A stretch of DNA of 6,646 nt, taken from NCBI GenBank assembly GCA_946496415.1, contig CAMMGP010000069.1, forward strand, positions 1-6,646. The letters run 5' to 3'. Source of the stretch: an uncultured Clostridia bacterium (GTDB lineage Bacteria > Bacillota > Clostridia > Christensenellales > Aristaeellaceae). This document shows positions 1-5,841 of this stretch, one piece after another (positions within the stretch are counted from its first letter, which is position 1; every line of letters begins with the position of its first letter). Under the pieces are notes generated by a model that saw only the letters and a list, made by a program, of their open reading frames with translations, did no database searches and had not been told where the DNA came from. The translations under genes and the position numbers were made by a program.

Positions 1-45
1 GGCGTCGGCTACAAGTTCAACGACAGGCAGGAGAACCGCCTGTGA
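1..45 (+). CDS. OmpR/PhoB-family response regulator, last 14 codons (5' part outside window)
   Basis: The first 14 codons read GVGYKFNDRQENRL and then stop. The G-V-G-Y-K-F stretch is the C-terminal beta-hairpin ('wing') signature of OmpR/PhoB-type winged-helix DNA-binding domains. The stop codon overlaps the GTG start of the downstream histidine kinase by four bases (GTGA, 42-45), the usual arrangement for a response regulator and its cognate sensor. The receiver domain and most of the DNA-binding domain lie outside the window, so subfamily and target genes cannot be judged. WalR/PhoP-like regulators are the natural guess given the kinase architecture. Confidence 0.85.
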   Translation, partial: GVGYKFNDRQENRL

Positions 46-1955
46 GTTCCCGGGTCGCTGTCAAAGCGGCCCTTCTCGCGCTCGCGTTCATGCTGGTGAT
101 CCTGGGGATAAGCGCTTATTCGCTATCGGTCGATCGCAACAGCGAGTTGACCGATAGCCTTGCCTTTGGTTGCACGGTCGCCTCGGAACTCCTGGAGAGT
201 GCCGAGGACGACGCGCAGCGCGTGGCGATCCTGGAAACGCTGCCGGAAGACGCCCGGATGGGCCTTGCCTATTTTGACGCTGGCGGCGCTTCTTTATATG
301 ATAATCGCCCTGGCAGAGAGCACATGACCGCGCAGGAAACAGACCTGCTTGCGCGCGCGCAGGAAGGAGAGGTCATCCGCTATACGAGCGATGCGGATGG
401 CTCGCTTTGTGTACTCAGCGCGTTTTCAGACGGCTCCGCTCTGCGCATGTCCCGCTCTGGCGTCACGGCGTTCACGGTGTTCAAAGAGCGCGTGCTTATT
501 TATGCCCTGGTCGTGCTGGGCGTTTGCGTGATGGTGTTTTTCCTGGTCTATCTCTATGACATGCGCCGCCGCTCGATCATTCGCCAGGTGACCGACGTGC
601 TCACCGATTTTTCCGATGGCCGTTACGACGCCCGCGTGCAGCTGCAGCATGGGTCGGATCTGCGCGAAGAAGTGGAAGGGATCAATCTCGTCATCGAGCA
701 GATCGAACAGCGCGTCTTCCGGCAGCGCAGCCGCGACCACGCCATCTCTGTCATCATGAACCAGATGCAGAGCGGCATCATCGTCGTTGACGCCAAGATG
801 CACATACTGCTGGTCACGCCTGTGGCCAGAAAACTCACGGGCATCGCCCCCAATTCCGAGGGTGTGGCCGTGTCTGAGGCCTGCAAAAACGTCAACCTCG
901 AGGGCGTGTTTGGCGAAGCCATGCGCCGCGAGGGCGTCTATACCAACGAAGTGGCTGCCCGCACCGCCGTGGGTCGCGGCCATCGCCCACTGCGCTTCTA
1001 TGTTTCGCCCATGCGGCAGGACGGCAAGGTCGTCGGCGCGCTGGCCATGGTTGAGGACATCACCGAACTGCGTCGCCTCGAGCAGGTGCGCACGGACTTT
1101 GTCGCCAATGTTTCTCACGAACTGAAAACGCCGCTTACCTCCATCAAGGGCTTTGTGGAAACGCTCCTGGACGGGGCGATCAACAATCCCCCCATGGCGG
1201 AAAAATTCCTCAAGATCATCATGCTGGAGGCCGAGCGCCTCACGCGCCTGATCAACGACATACTTTCCATCAGCAAGCTGGAAAGCGGCATGACCGACGC
1301 GCCTACCGAGCGCATACAGCTCGACAAGATGGCCTTTGAAGTCGCCGACATGCTGCGCATACACGCTGAGGAGAAGCAGGTCACCATCAACGCGCACCGC
1401 AACAAAAAGCCTGTCTACATCGTCGGCAATCCCGACCATGTGGAGCAGATGCTCATCAACCTCATCGAAAACGCCATCAAGTACAATAAACCGGGCGGTT
1501 CTGTCACCGTGCATGTGTTCGGCAACGACCGTGAGGCGAATCTCACCATCTCCGATACGGGTATCGGCATCCCCGAAGAACATCTGCCGCGCCTGTTTGA
1601 ACGCTTCTATCGCGTGGACAAGGGCCGTTCCCGCTCCATGGGCGGCACGGGTCTGGGCCTCGCCATCGTCAAGCACATCGTGCGCGGCATGAACGGCGAG
1701 ATCGAAGTCCACTCCAAGTTTGGCGAGGGCACGGAATTCCTCGTCACGCTGCCCATCGCCCCGCCGCCTCCGCCGGAGGAGCGGGATGAAGGCGGCGAAA
1801 CGGCCGAGGTGATGGACATCACCGATGAGGAGCGCAGCCAGGAACAGCGCGAACGCGATGAGAGCCGCCGCCGCGGCATCCACGAGGATGCGCCGTCCAA
1901 TCCCCCGAGCGCGGACAGACCGGACGCGGCTGCGGAAGCGGAGGAGGGGGAATAG
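42..1955 (+). CDS. Membrane sensor histidine kinase (PhoR/WalK type: HAMP-PAS-HisKA-HATPase)
   Basis: This 637-residue two-component sensor should autophosphorylate on His and pass the phosphate to the regulator encoded just upstream. Visible parts: membrane segment about 8-28, extracytoplasmic domain about 29-148 with two cysteines (C44, C123), second membrane segment about 151-172, HAMP linker about 173-226, PAS domain about 233-340, and HisKA about 348-413 with SHELKTPL (phospho-acceptor H359). The ATPase domain about 458-572 has the N-box NLIENAIKYN (473-482), DTGIGIP (505-511), the F-box RLFERFYRVD (517-526) and GGTGLGLAIVK (534-544). All key catalytic motifs are intact. The GTG start is chosen for its 4-base overlap with the upstream stop and the CAGGAG ribosome site at 28-33; the next Met (18) would cut the first membrane helix. 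After the ATPase domain comes an unusual charged, Pro/Glu/Arg-rich tail (about 573-637). The architecture fits PhoR or WalK; the signal sensed cannot be read from the sequence. Confidence 0.95.
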   Translation: MSSRVAVKAALLALAFMLVILGISAYSLSVDRNSELTDSLAFGCTVASELLESAEDDAQRVAILETLPEDARMGLAYFDAGGASLYDNRPGREHMTAQETDLLARAQEGEVIRYTSDADGSLCVLSAFSDGSALRMSRSGVTAFTVFKERVLIYALVVLGVCVMVFFLVYLYDMRRRSIIRQVTDVLTDFSDGRYDARVQLQHGSDLREEVEGINLVIEQIEQRVFRQRSRDHAISVIMNQMQSGIIVVDAKMHILLVTPVARKLTGIAPNSEGVAVSEACKNVNLEGVFGEAMRREGVYTNEVAARTAVGRGHRPLRFYVSPMRQDGKVVGALAMVEDITELRRLEQVRTDFVANVSHELKTPLTSIKGFVETLLDGAINNPPMAEKFLKIIMLEAERLTRLINDILSISKLESGMTDAPTERIQLDKMAFEVADMLRIHAEEKQVTINAHRNKKPVYIVGNPDHVEQMLINLIENAIKYNKPGGSVTVHVFGNDREANLTISDTGIGIPEEHLPRLFERFYRVDKGRSRSMGGTGLGLAIVKHIVRGMNGEIEVHSKFGEGTEFLVTLPIAPPPPPEERDEGGETAEVMDITDEERSQEQRERDESRRRGIHEDAPSNPPSADRPDAAAEAEEGE

Positions 1956-3074
1956 ATGCAGTACCGCAGTTTTCCCAAAGACGGGCAAAAGGTCAGCGCC
2001 CTGGGCATGGGCTGCATGCGTTTTCCGCTCAAGGACGGAGCGGTCGACCGCGCCGCGGCCATTTCCCTTCTGCGCCGCGCCATCGACGGCGGCGTGACCT
2101 ACGTCGATACGGCCTATGCCTATCACGATGGCGAGAGTGAACGCATCGTCGGCGAGGCTTTGGAGGGCGGCTATCGTGAGCGCGTTCTCCTGGCCACCAA
2201 GTTGCCCATGTGGCTTTTGAAGACGCCCGAGGACATGGAGAGGATTTTTAGCGAGCAGCTGCAAAAGCTGCGCACCGACCATGTCGACGTCTACCTGCTC
2301 CACGCGCTGGACAAGGAGCGCTTTGAAAAGGCGTTGAAGCTGGGAGCGCTCGACTTCATGCGCCGCCTGCGCGCCGAGGGCCGCGCCCGCCGCATCGGCT
2401 TTTCCTTCCACGACGAGGCCGACGTCTTCCGCCGCATCCTCGACTCCTGCGATTGGGATGTCTGCCAGGTGCAGATGAACTTGCTCGACGAGCGGCATCA
2501 GGCGACGATGGACGGCGTGCGCCTCGCGGGAGAGCGCAGCGTTGGCGTCATCATCATGGAGCCCCTGCGCGGCGGCGCGCTGACCAAGACCGCCCCCGCG
2601 GCGGTGGACGCGCTCTACAACGCCTGCGTACCCGGGCGCAGCCGCGCGGACTGGGCTTTCCGCTATCTGCTCGACCGGCCGGAGGTTACGACGATCCTCT
2701 CGGGCATGACCTATCCGCAGCAGCTTGCGGAGAATTTGCGCATATTCGACGCGGCGGGCGTTGGCTGCCTTTCGGAGGCGGAAAAAGAAACGCTCGCGCG
2801 CGTGCGCGAGGCCTATGAGGCGCGCATGCCCATCGGCTGCACGGGCTGCGGCTACTGCCAGCCCTGCCCGCAGGGCGTGAAGATCCCCGATATCTTCCGC
2901 GCCTACGACAAGGCCGCCATGTTCGACGATCCTGCTTCATTCCGCGCCTTCTACGCGCAGGAAGCGCGTCCCGACTGCGTCGGCTGTCTGGCCTGCGAGT
3001 CTGCCTGCCCGCAGCATTTCTCGGTCCCCATTCACGAACGCATACAGTCCATCGCGGCTGAGATGCGCGCCTGA
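1956..3074 (+). CDS. Aldo/keto reductase with C-terminal [4Fe-4S] ferredoxin-like domain
   Basis: This 372-residue protein has two parts. Residues 1 to about 285 form an aldo/keto reductase TIM barrel: GMGCMR near residue 20, VDTAYAY with D51 and Y56, K82 in ATKLP, and H116 in YLLHALD, which together match the family's catalytic Asp-Tyr-Lys-His tetrad. Residues about 290-355 carry two cysteine clusters, C295-C298-C301-C304 and C341-C344-C347-C351, each followed by Pro, as in ferredoxin-type proteins that bind two [4Fe-4S] clusters. Such fusions are common in anaerobic Clostridia and archaea, usually annotated as 'aldo/keto reductase' with unknown substrate. The ATG follows the kinase stop with no gap, and a strong purine ribosome site (GAGGAGGGGG, 1941-1950) lies inside the kinase's last codons, so it is co-transcribed with the two-component system. 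It is presumably cytoplasmic and may exchange electrons between NAD(P)H, the clusters and a carbonyl substrate; that electron route is inferred. Confidence 0.92.
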   Translation: MQYRSFPKDGQKVSALGMGCMRFPLKDGAVDRAAAISLLRRAIDGGVTYVDTAYAYHDGESERIVGEALEGGYRERVLLATKLPMWLLKTPEDMERIFSEQLQKLRTDHVDVYLLHALDKERFEKALKLGALDFMRRLRAEGRARRIGFSFHDEADVFRRILDSCDWDVCQVQMNLLDERHQATMDGVRLAGERSVGVIIMEPLRGGALTKTAPAAVDALYNACVPGRSRADWAFRYLLDRPEVTTILSGMTYPQQLAENLRIFDAAGVGCLSEAEKETLARVREAYEARMPIGCTGCGYCQPCPQGVKIPDIFRAYDKAAMFDDPASFRAFYAQEARPDCVGCLACESACPQHFSVPIHERIQSIAAEMRA

Positions 3075-3081
3075 ATACGCC

Positions 3082-3114
3082 AAAGGCCGCCGGCATTGCG
3101 TCCGGCGGCCTTTT
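3082..3114 (+). terminator. Intrinsic terminator of the regulator-kinase-reductase operon
   Basis: A perfect 12-bp inverted repeat, AAAGGCCGCCGG (3082-3093) and CCGGCGGCCTTT (3102-3113), encloses an 8-base loop. The right arm runs into TTTT (3111-3114). It starts 8 bases after the reductase stop. The next gene is convergent and ends at 3127, so the hairpin could also stop transcription from that side, although only AAA (a three-U tract on that strand) flanks it there. Confidence 0.9.
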
Positions 3115-3126
3115 CGCGGCAAACGG

Positions 3127-3555
3127 TCATTCGGTGGTTTCCGACGCGGCGACAAGCTTTTGCGCCTGGCGCAGGATCTCCCGATCCTGTTCGTGCGTCA
3201 GCAGGCGCACGGCCACGTCGAAAGCAAAGTAGTCGCCGTCGAGAAAGCCCTGTTCAAAGGCAATGCGATAGCGGCGGTTCCTGGCGCGCATGGCGAACCA
3301 CTGTATGCGGTTGGAAACTTCCCTACGCCGCGTCTGGGAATAAAAATCATAACTGGTGCGGCCGACGAAACCGACGATCTCCGCCTGGATGCCCGCTTCG
3401 TCCTCCACGCGGTAGAGCGCGACTTCACGCGCGCTGCGACGGTCGCGGATGATGCCCTTGGGCATGATCCATTCGCCCTTGTCGTTTTTCAGCAAAAAAA
3501 CGTCGTCGCCGGCAAAGACAACGCCGCCCGCGCAGTTGCGAACATACTCCGCCAT
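3127..3555 (-). CDS. Nudix-fold protein with a degenerate Nudix box
   Basis: This 142-residue protein has the Nudix layout: an N-terminal beta region with CAGGVVF (8-14), then EWIMPKG (28-34) leading into the Nudix helix, and a later SYDFY (68-72). Against the consensus G-x5-E-x7-R-E-U-x-E-E-x-G-U, the segment from G34 to I56 keeps the first Gly, the final E53 and the G55-I56 ending. It has R40 for the first Glu, Y48-R49 for the Arg-Glu pair and D52 for the next Glu. The missing Glu in the R-E position is normally a metal-binding or catalytic residue, so activity is doubtful or altered. From memory, related clostridial proteins also read 'EVALRRVxEEAG' here, so part of the change may be family-wide. 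The start is well supported by GGAGGTGATC (3561-3570, minus strand) five bases upstream. It is monocistronic, convergent with the reductase and divergent from the sirtuin. Confidence 0.85.
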   Translation of the reverse strand: MAEYVRNCAGGVVFAGDDVFLLKNDKGEWIMPKGIIRDRRSAREVALYRVEDEAGIQAEIVGFVGRTSYDFYSQTRRREVSNRIQWFAMRARNRRYRIAFEQGFLDGDYFAFDVAVRLLTHEQDREILRQAQKLVAASETTE

Positions 3556-3581
3556 GCGCCGATCACCTCCCGTATATCGCT

Positions 3582-3610
3582 ATTATACTACATAACCTGA
3601 ACTTCTTCAA
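3582..3610 (-). promoter_or_regulatory. Sigma-A-type promoter of the degenerate Nudix gene
   Basis: Reading the minus strand, TTGAAG (3605-3610) is followed by exactly 17 bases and then a perfect TATAAT (3582-3587). Transcription should start near 3575, giving a leader of about 20 bases that is nearly filled by the ribosome site. The hexamers lie in the gap between the divergent Nudix and sirtuin genes. Confidence 0.75.
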
Positions 3611-3632
3611 GACTTCACCGGAGGCGAAAAAT

Positions 3633-4346
3633 ATGGATGCTTTGAAAACGCTGCAAACCTGGGTGGAAGAGAGTAAGCGCATCGTCTTTTTCGGCGGCGC
3701 GGGCGTGTCCACAGAAAGCGGCATCCCCGACTTTCGCGGCGTAGACGGCCTCTACCGGCAAAAGTACGCCTATCCGCCGGAAACGATCCTCAGCGATACG
3801 TTTTTCTATCAGCACACGGAGGAGTTTTTCCGCTTTTATCGGGAGAAGATGCTCGTCACCGACGTTCGCCCCAACGCCGCGCACGAGAAACTGGCGCAGT
3901 GGGAGCGGGAGGGCAAACTCCTTGCCGTCGTGACGCAGAACATCGACGGGCTTCATCAAAAGGCCGGCTCGAAAAACGTCTTTGAATTGCATGGAACGAT
4001 CTACAAAAACCACTGCGTGCGCTGCCAAAAGGCCTATGACGCTGCATACGTGCAGGCCTGCGAAGGCGTGCCGCGCTGCGAATGCGGCGGCGTCGTCAAG
4101 CCGGACGTGGTGCTCTATGGCGAAGCGCTCGACAGCGCCGTGATCGAAGGCTCGCTGCGCGCCATCGCCGCCGCTGATCTGCTCATCGTCGGCGGCACGT
4201 CGCTCACGGTCTATCCGGCGGCGGGCCTCATCGACGCCTATACCGGACATCGCCTCGTGCTCGTCAACAAGACGGCCACTGCGCGCGACGCGCGCGCCGA
4301 CCTCGTGTTGCGCGAGCCGATCGGGGCGCTGTTTTCCAGGCTTTGA
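3633..4346 (+). CDS. cobB: NAD-dependent protein deacylase, Sir2 (sirtuin) family
   Basis: Sirtuins remove acyl groups from lysines using NAD+, releasing nicotinamide and O-acyl-ADP-ribose. This 237-residue protein has the full core: GGAGVSTESGIPDFRG (21-36) for NAD binding, TQNIDGLH (101-108), catalytic H120 in FELHG, GGTSL (187-191) and VNK (211-213). Zinc ligands appear to be C128 and C131 plus C149 and C151; the second pair is spaced C-x-C. The length is normal for the bacterial single-domain type, and the look (GSKNVFELHG, KPDVVLYGE) resembles Thermotoga-like Sir2 proteins, so deacetylase activity is the best guess. The ATG has GGAGG at 3620-3624, eight bases upstream. It is a single gene divergent from the Nudix-fold gene; its 3' end faces the RadC-like gene with only 7 bases between stop codons. 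The symbol is by family only. Confidence 0.95.
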   Translation: MDALKTLQTWVEESKRIVFFGGAGVSTESGIPDFRGVDGLYRQKYAYPPETILSDTFFYQHTEEFFRFYREKMLVTDVRPNAAHEKLAQWEREGKLLAVVTQNIDGLHQKAGSKNVFELHGTIYKNHCVRCQKAYDAAYVQACEGVPRCECGGVVKPDVVLYGEALDSAVIEGSLRAIAAADLLIVGGTSLTVYPAAGLIDAYTGHRLVLVNKTATARDARADLVLREPIGALFSRL

Positions 4347-4386
4347 GGCGTCGTTACGGCAGCGGTGCGTCCTTGAGCCAGTTTTT
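4339..4386 (+). terminator. Possible weak intrinsic terminator after the sirtuin gene
   Basis: GGCTTTGAGG (4339-4348, containing the sirtuin stop) can pair with CCTTGAGCC (4371-4379) as nine pairs with one bulged T and two G-T pairs. A small inner stem (ACG/CA with TG/CGT) can form in the 22-base loop, and TTTTT follows at 4382-4386. The arm lies inside the 3' end of the convergent RadC-like gene. The long loop and bulge make this tentative. Confidence 0.35.
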
Positions 4387-5052
4387 GAGCAAGGCGCTGT
4401 CCGGCGCCTGCGCCAGCCAGACGTTTCCCGCGATATAGCCGAGATCGCGGATGCTCACGGCCTGCTGATCCGCCACCACGATGTGGTCAAGCAGCGGCAC
4501 GCCCAGAGGTTGCAGGGCGGAGAGCAAGGAGAGCGTGCAGCTGACGTCGTCGCGCGAGGGCAGAAGCGTGTTGTTGGGGTGGTTGTGGCTGATGACGATG
4601 GCCTGCGCGTGTGTGCGCACCACTTCGCCCAGCACATGGCGCACATAGAAGGGCGCGCTGTCCGTGGTGCCGCGCTGCAAAAAGACGCGCGCGAGCAAGC
4701 GGCCGGAAGTGTCGAGCGACAGCATGTAAAAATGCTCAAAAGAGCGCCCAAGGAACAGGGACTTGAGGTATTCTCCGGCCTTGCCGATGGTATCGAGTCG
4801 CGGCGCGCGGCCAAATTGCTCCAGTTGTGCGTAACGTGTGACGGCGGGAATCAGGCTGAGCAGCAGCGCGTCGGATTTGTGCATGTCCATGTTTTCCAGC
4901 ACGTGCGCGCCGGATTCAAAGATCGAGGCGGGAGCGATAAAGCGCCGCCGAAAGCGCCAGATCCATTGTTCACCCGTGCCCGGATGCAGATCTTCGAGCA
5001 ATTCTCGCGTGGCGGCATAGACGCGGCGAACGCGATCTCTGGAAGCACTCAT
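4354..5052 (-). CDS. RadC-like JAB/MPN-domain protein (putative metalloprotein)
   Basis: This 232-residue protein has a C-terminal RadC/JAB domain. The motif SHNHPNNTLLPSRDD (155-169) fits the H-x-H-x10-D metal site (H156, H158, D169), and LLDHIVV (187-193) with a later S200 matches the end of the RadC domain. The N-terminal half (about 1-90) is a divergent relative of the helical/helix-hairpin-helix region of RadC, shorter than usual and without the typical G-E/H-R-x-R-L opening. Where RadC proteins usually read H-P-R-E-[IV] before the His motif, this one reads Y-V-R-H-V (136-140). RadC is often called a DNA repair protein, but its molecular function is not settled, so no symbol is given. 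Its ATG overlaps the stop of the upstream acidic-protein gene (ATGA, 5052 down to 5049), so the two are probably translationally coupled. Confidence 0.88.
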   Translation of the reverse strand: MSASRDRVRRVYAATRELLEDLHPGTGEQWIWRFRRRFIAPASIFESGAHVLENMDMHKSDALLLSLIPAVTRYAQLEQFGRAPRLDTIGKAGEYLKSLFLGRSFEHFYMLSLDTSGRLLARVFLQRGTTDSAPFYVRHVLGEVVRTHAQAIVISHNHPNNTLLPSRDDVSCTLSLLSALQPLGVPLLDHIVVADQQAVSIRDLGYIAGNVWLAQAPDSALLKNWLKDAPLP

Positions 5053-5333
5053 TCGCTCAATCCGCCCGCTTCCATGAGGGCATGGCGCACGGCCTCCGGC
5101 GTGCAGACAGGCTCGCCGAGGTAATAGCCATCCATCTCCTCGTCGTAGTTCAGCAAGCAGGCGCCGTCGACACGCACGCCGTCCTTGACGAACACCAGAT
5201 CCATGGACATCGGCGCTTCAAGATCATAGAGGTCGGCTACGTATTCGTCTTCGGAAAGGGCTTCGCAATCGGCGTTGGCGGCCAAAAAGGCGCGCAACCG
5301 GTTCCGTTCGTTTTCGTTGAGCGGCAGCAACAT
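5049..5333 (-). CDS. Small acidic protein of unknown function, first gene of the radC-like operon
   Basis: I do not recognise a family. The 94-residue product is strongly acidic (21 Asp/Glu against 6 Lys/Arg), with three cysteines (C23, C59, C77), no membrane segment and no signal peptide. A predicted amphipathic helix near the N-terminus (about 6-20) is followed by a Glu/Asp-rich middle and a possible beta hairpin around 44-72. The frame stays open upstream to a Met at 5525, but the ATG at 5333 is preferred: AAAGGAGG (5341-5348, minus strand) sits seven bases upstream, and the longer version would add a basic, low-complexity stretch antisense to the L,D-transpeptidase-like gene. The stop overlaps the start of the RadC-like gene by four bases, so the two are probably expressed together. 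Its start lies 25 bases from that of the divergent L,D-transpeptidase-like gene. Confidence 0.8.
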   Translation of the reverse strand: MLLPLNENERNRLRAFLAANADCEALSEDEYVADLYDLEAPMSMDLVFVKDGVRVDGACLLNYDEEMDGYYLGEPVCTPEAVRHALMEAGGLSE

Positions 5334-5358
5334 GCGATTTCCTCCTTTGGGGGTATCA

Positions 5359-5832
5359 ATGAGCGTATTGATTCGCGTATTCAAACGCAAGCGGCTTCTG
5401 GAAGCGTTCGATGATGAGCGGCGCATCCTTTCCTGCCGCGTCTCGCTCGGCTTTGGCGCCGACGCGGGGCCCAAACGCCGCGAGGGCGACGGGCGCACGC
5501 CGGAGGGCACGTATTTCGTCTGCACGAAGAACGCCGCCTCGCGCTTTCATCTCTCTCTGGGCATCTCCTACCCAAACGCGCGGGACGCTCAGGAGGCGTT
5601 CGCGCGCGGCGAGATCGACGAGGCAACGCGCGAACGCCTCGTCCGCGCCGCGAAGGACGGCTCACGGCCCGACTGGCAAACGCCGCTGGGCGGCTTTATC
5701 ATGCTGCATGGCGAGCACCCCGAAGGGCGCGCGGGCGACTGGACGGCGGGATGCGTTGCCTTGGACAATGCCGATATGGAAGCGCTGTTTTCCCTTGCCG
5801 GGCTTGGCGACAGCGTGGAGATCTATCCCTGA
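5359..5832 (+). CDS. L,D-transpeptidase (YkuD-fold) family protein without signal peptide
   Basis: This 157-residue protein matches the YkuD catalytic domain. It has an N-terminal strand (SVLIRVFKRKR), REGDGRTPEGTYFV (41-54), LSLGISYPN (65-73), then IMLHG with H117 and GDWTAGCVALDNADM (126-140) with catalytic C132, and a closing VEIYP. In this family the Cys forms a thioester with peptidoglycan stem peptides to make or exchange cross-links outside the membrane. The domain seems complete, but there is no hydrophobic N-terminal segment or lipobox. The ATG at 5359 is chosen because it begins the first domain strand and has GGGGG (5349-5353) five bases upstream. In-frame ATGs at 5332 and 5275 would overlap the divergent gene and still add no signal sequence. 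It is convergent with the Nudix hydrolase gene, with 4 bases between stops. Confidence 0.85.
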   Translation: MSVLIRVFKRKRLLEAFDDERRILSCRVSLGFGADAGPKRREGDGRTPEGTYFVCTKNAASRFHLSLGISYPNARDAQEAFARGEIDEATRERLVRAAKDGSRPDWQTPLGGFIMLHGEHPEGRAGDWTAGCVALDNADMEALFSLAGLGDSVEIYP

Positions 5833-5841
5833 AGCATCAGG
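5828..5841. other. Small palindrome holding both convergent stop codons
   Basis: CCTGA (5828-5832) and TCAGG (5837-5841) form a 5-bp stem around AGCA. The L,D-transpeptidase-like stop lies in the left arm and the Nudix hydrolase stop in the right arm. No T-run follows on either strand, so this is not a convincing terminator; it may contribute weakly or be chance. Confidence 0.3.

Noticed and set aside
426..2498. Very long minus-strand open frame (690 codons) antisense to the kinase and reductase
   Set aside because: Its translation is a His/Val/Asp/Ala-rich mix with no domain, and it lies opposite two clear genes. GC-rich third positions keep the antisense frame free of stops, so this is a compositional shadow.
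3615..4250. Minus-strand open frame of 211 codons opposite the sirtuin
   Set aside because: No domain and His/Ala/Val-rich; it is antisense to a complete Sir2 gene and explained by base composition.
4483..5124. Plus-strand open frame of 213 codons opposite the RadC-like gene
   Set aside because: Shadow of the RadC-like and acidic-protein genes; no recognisable protein pattern and no ribosome site.
5334..5525. Longer start for the small acidic protein (Met at 5525)
   Set aside because: The extra 64 residues are basic low-complexity sequence antisense to the L,D-transpeptidase-like domain, while the ATG at 5333 has a strong AAAGGAGG site at the right distance.
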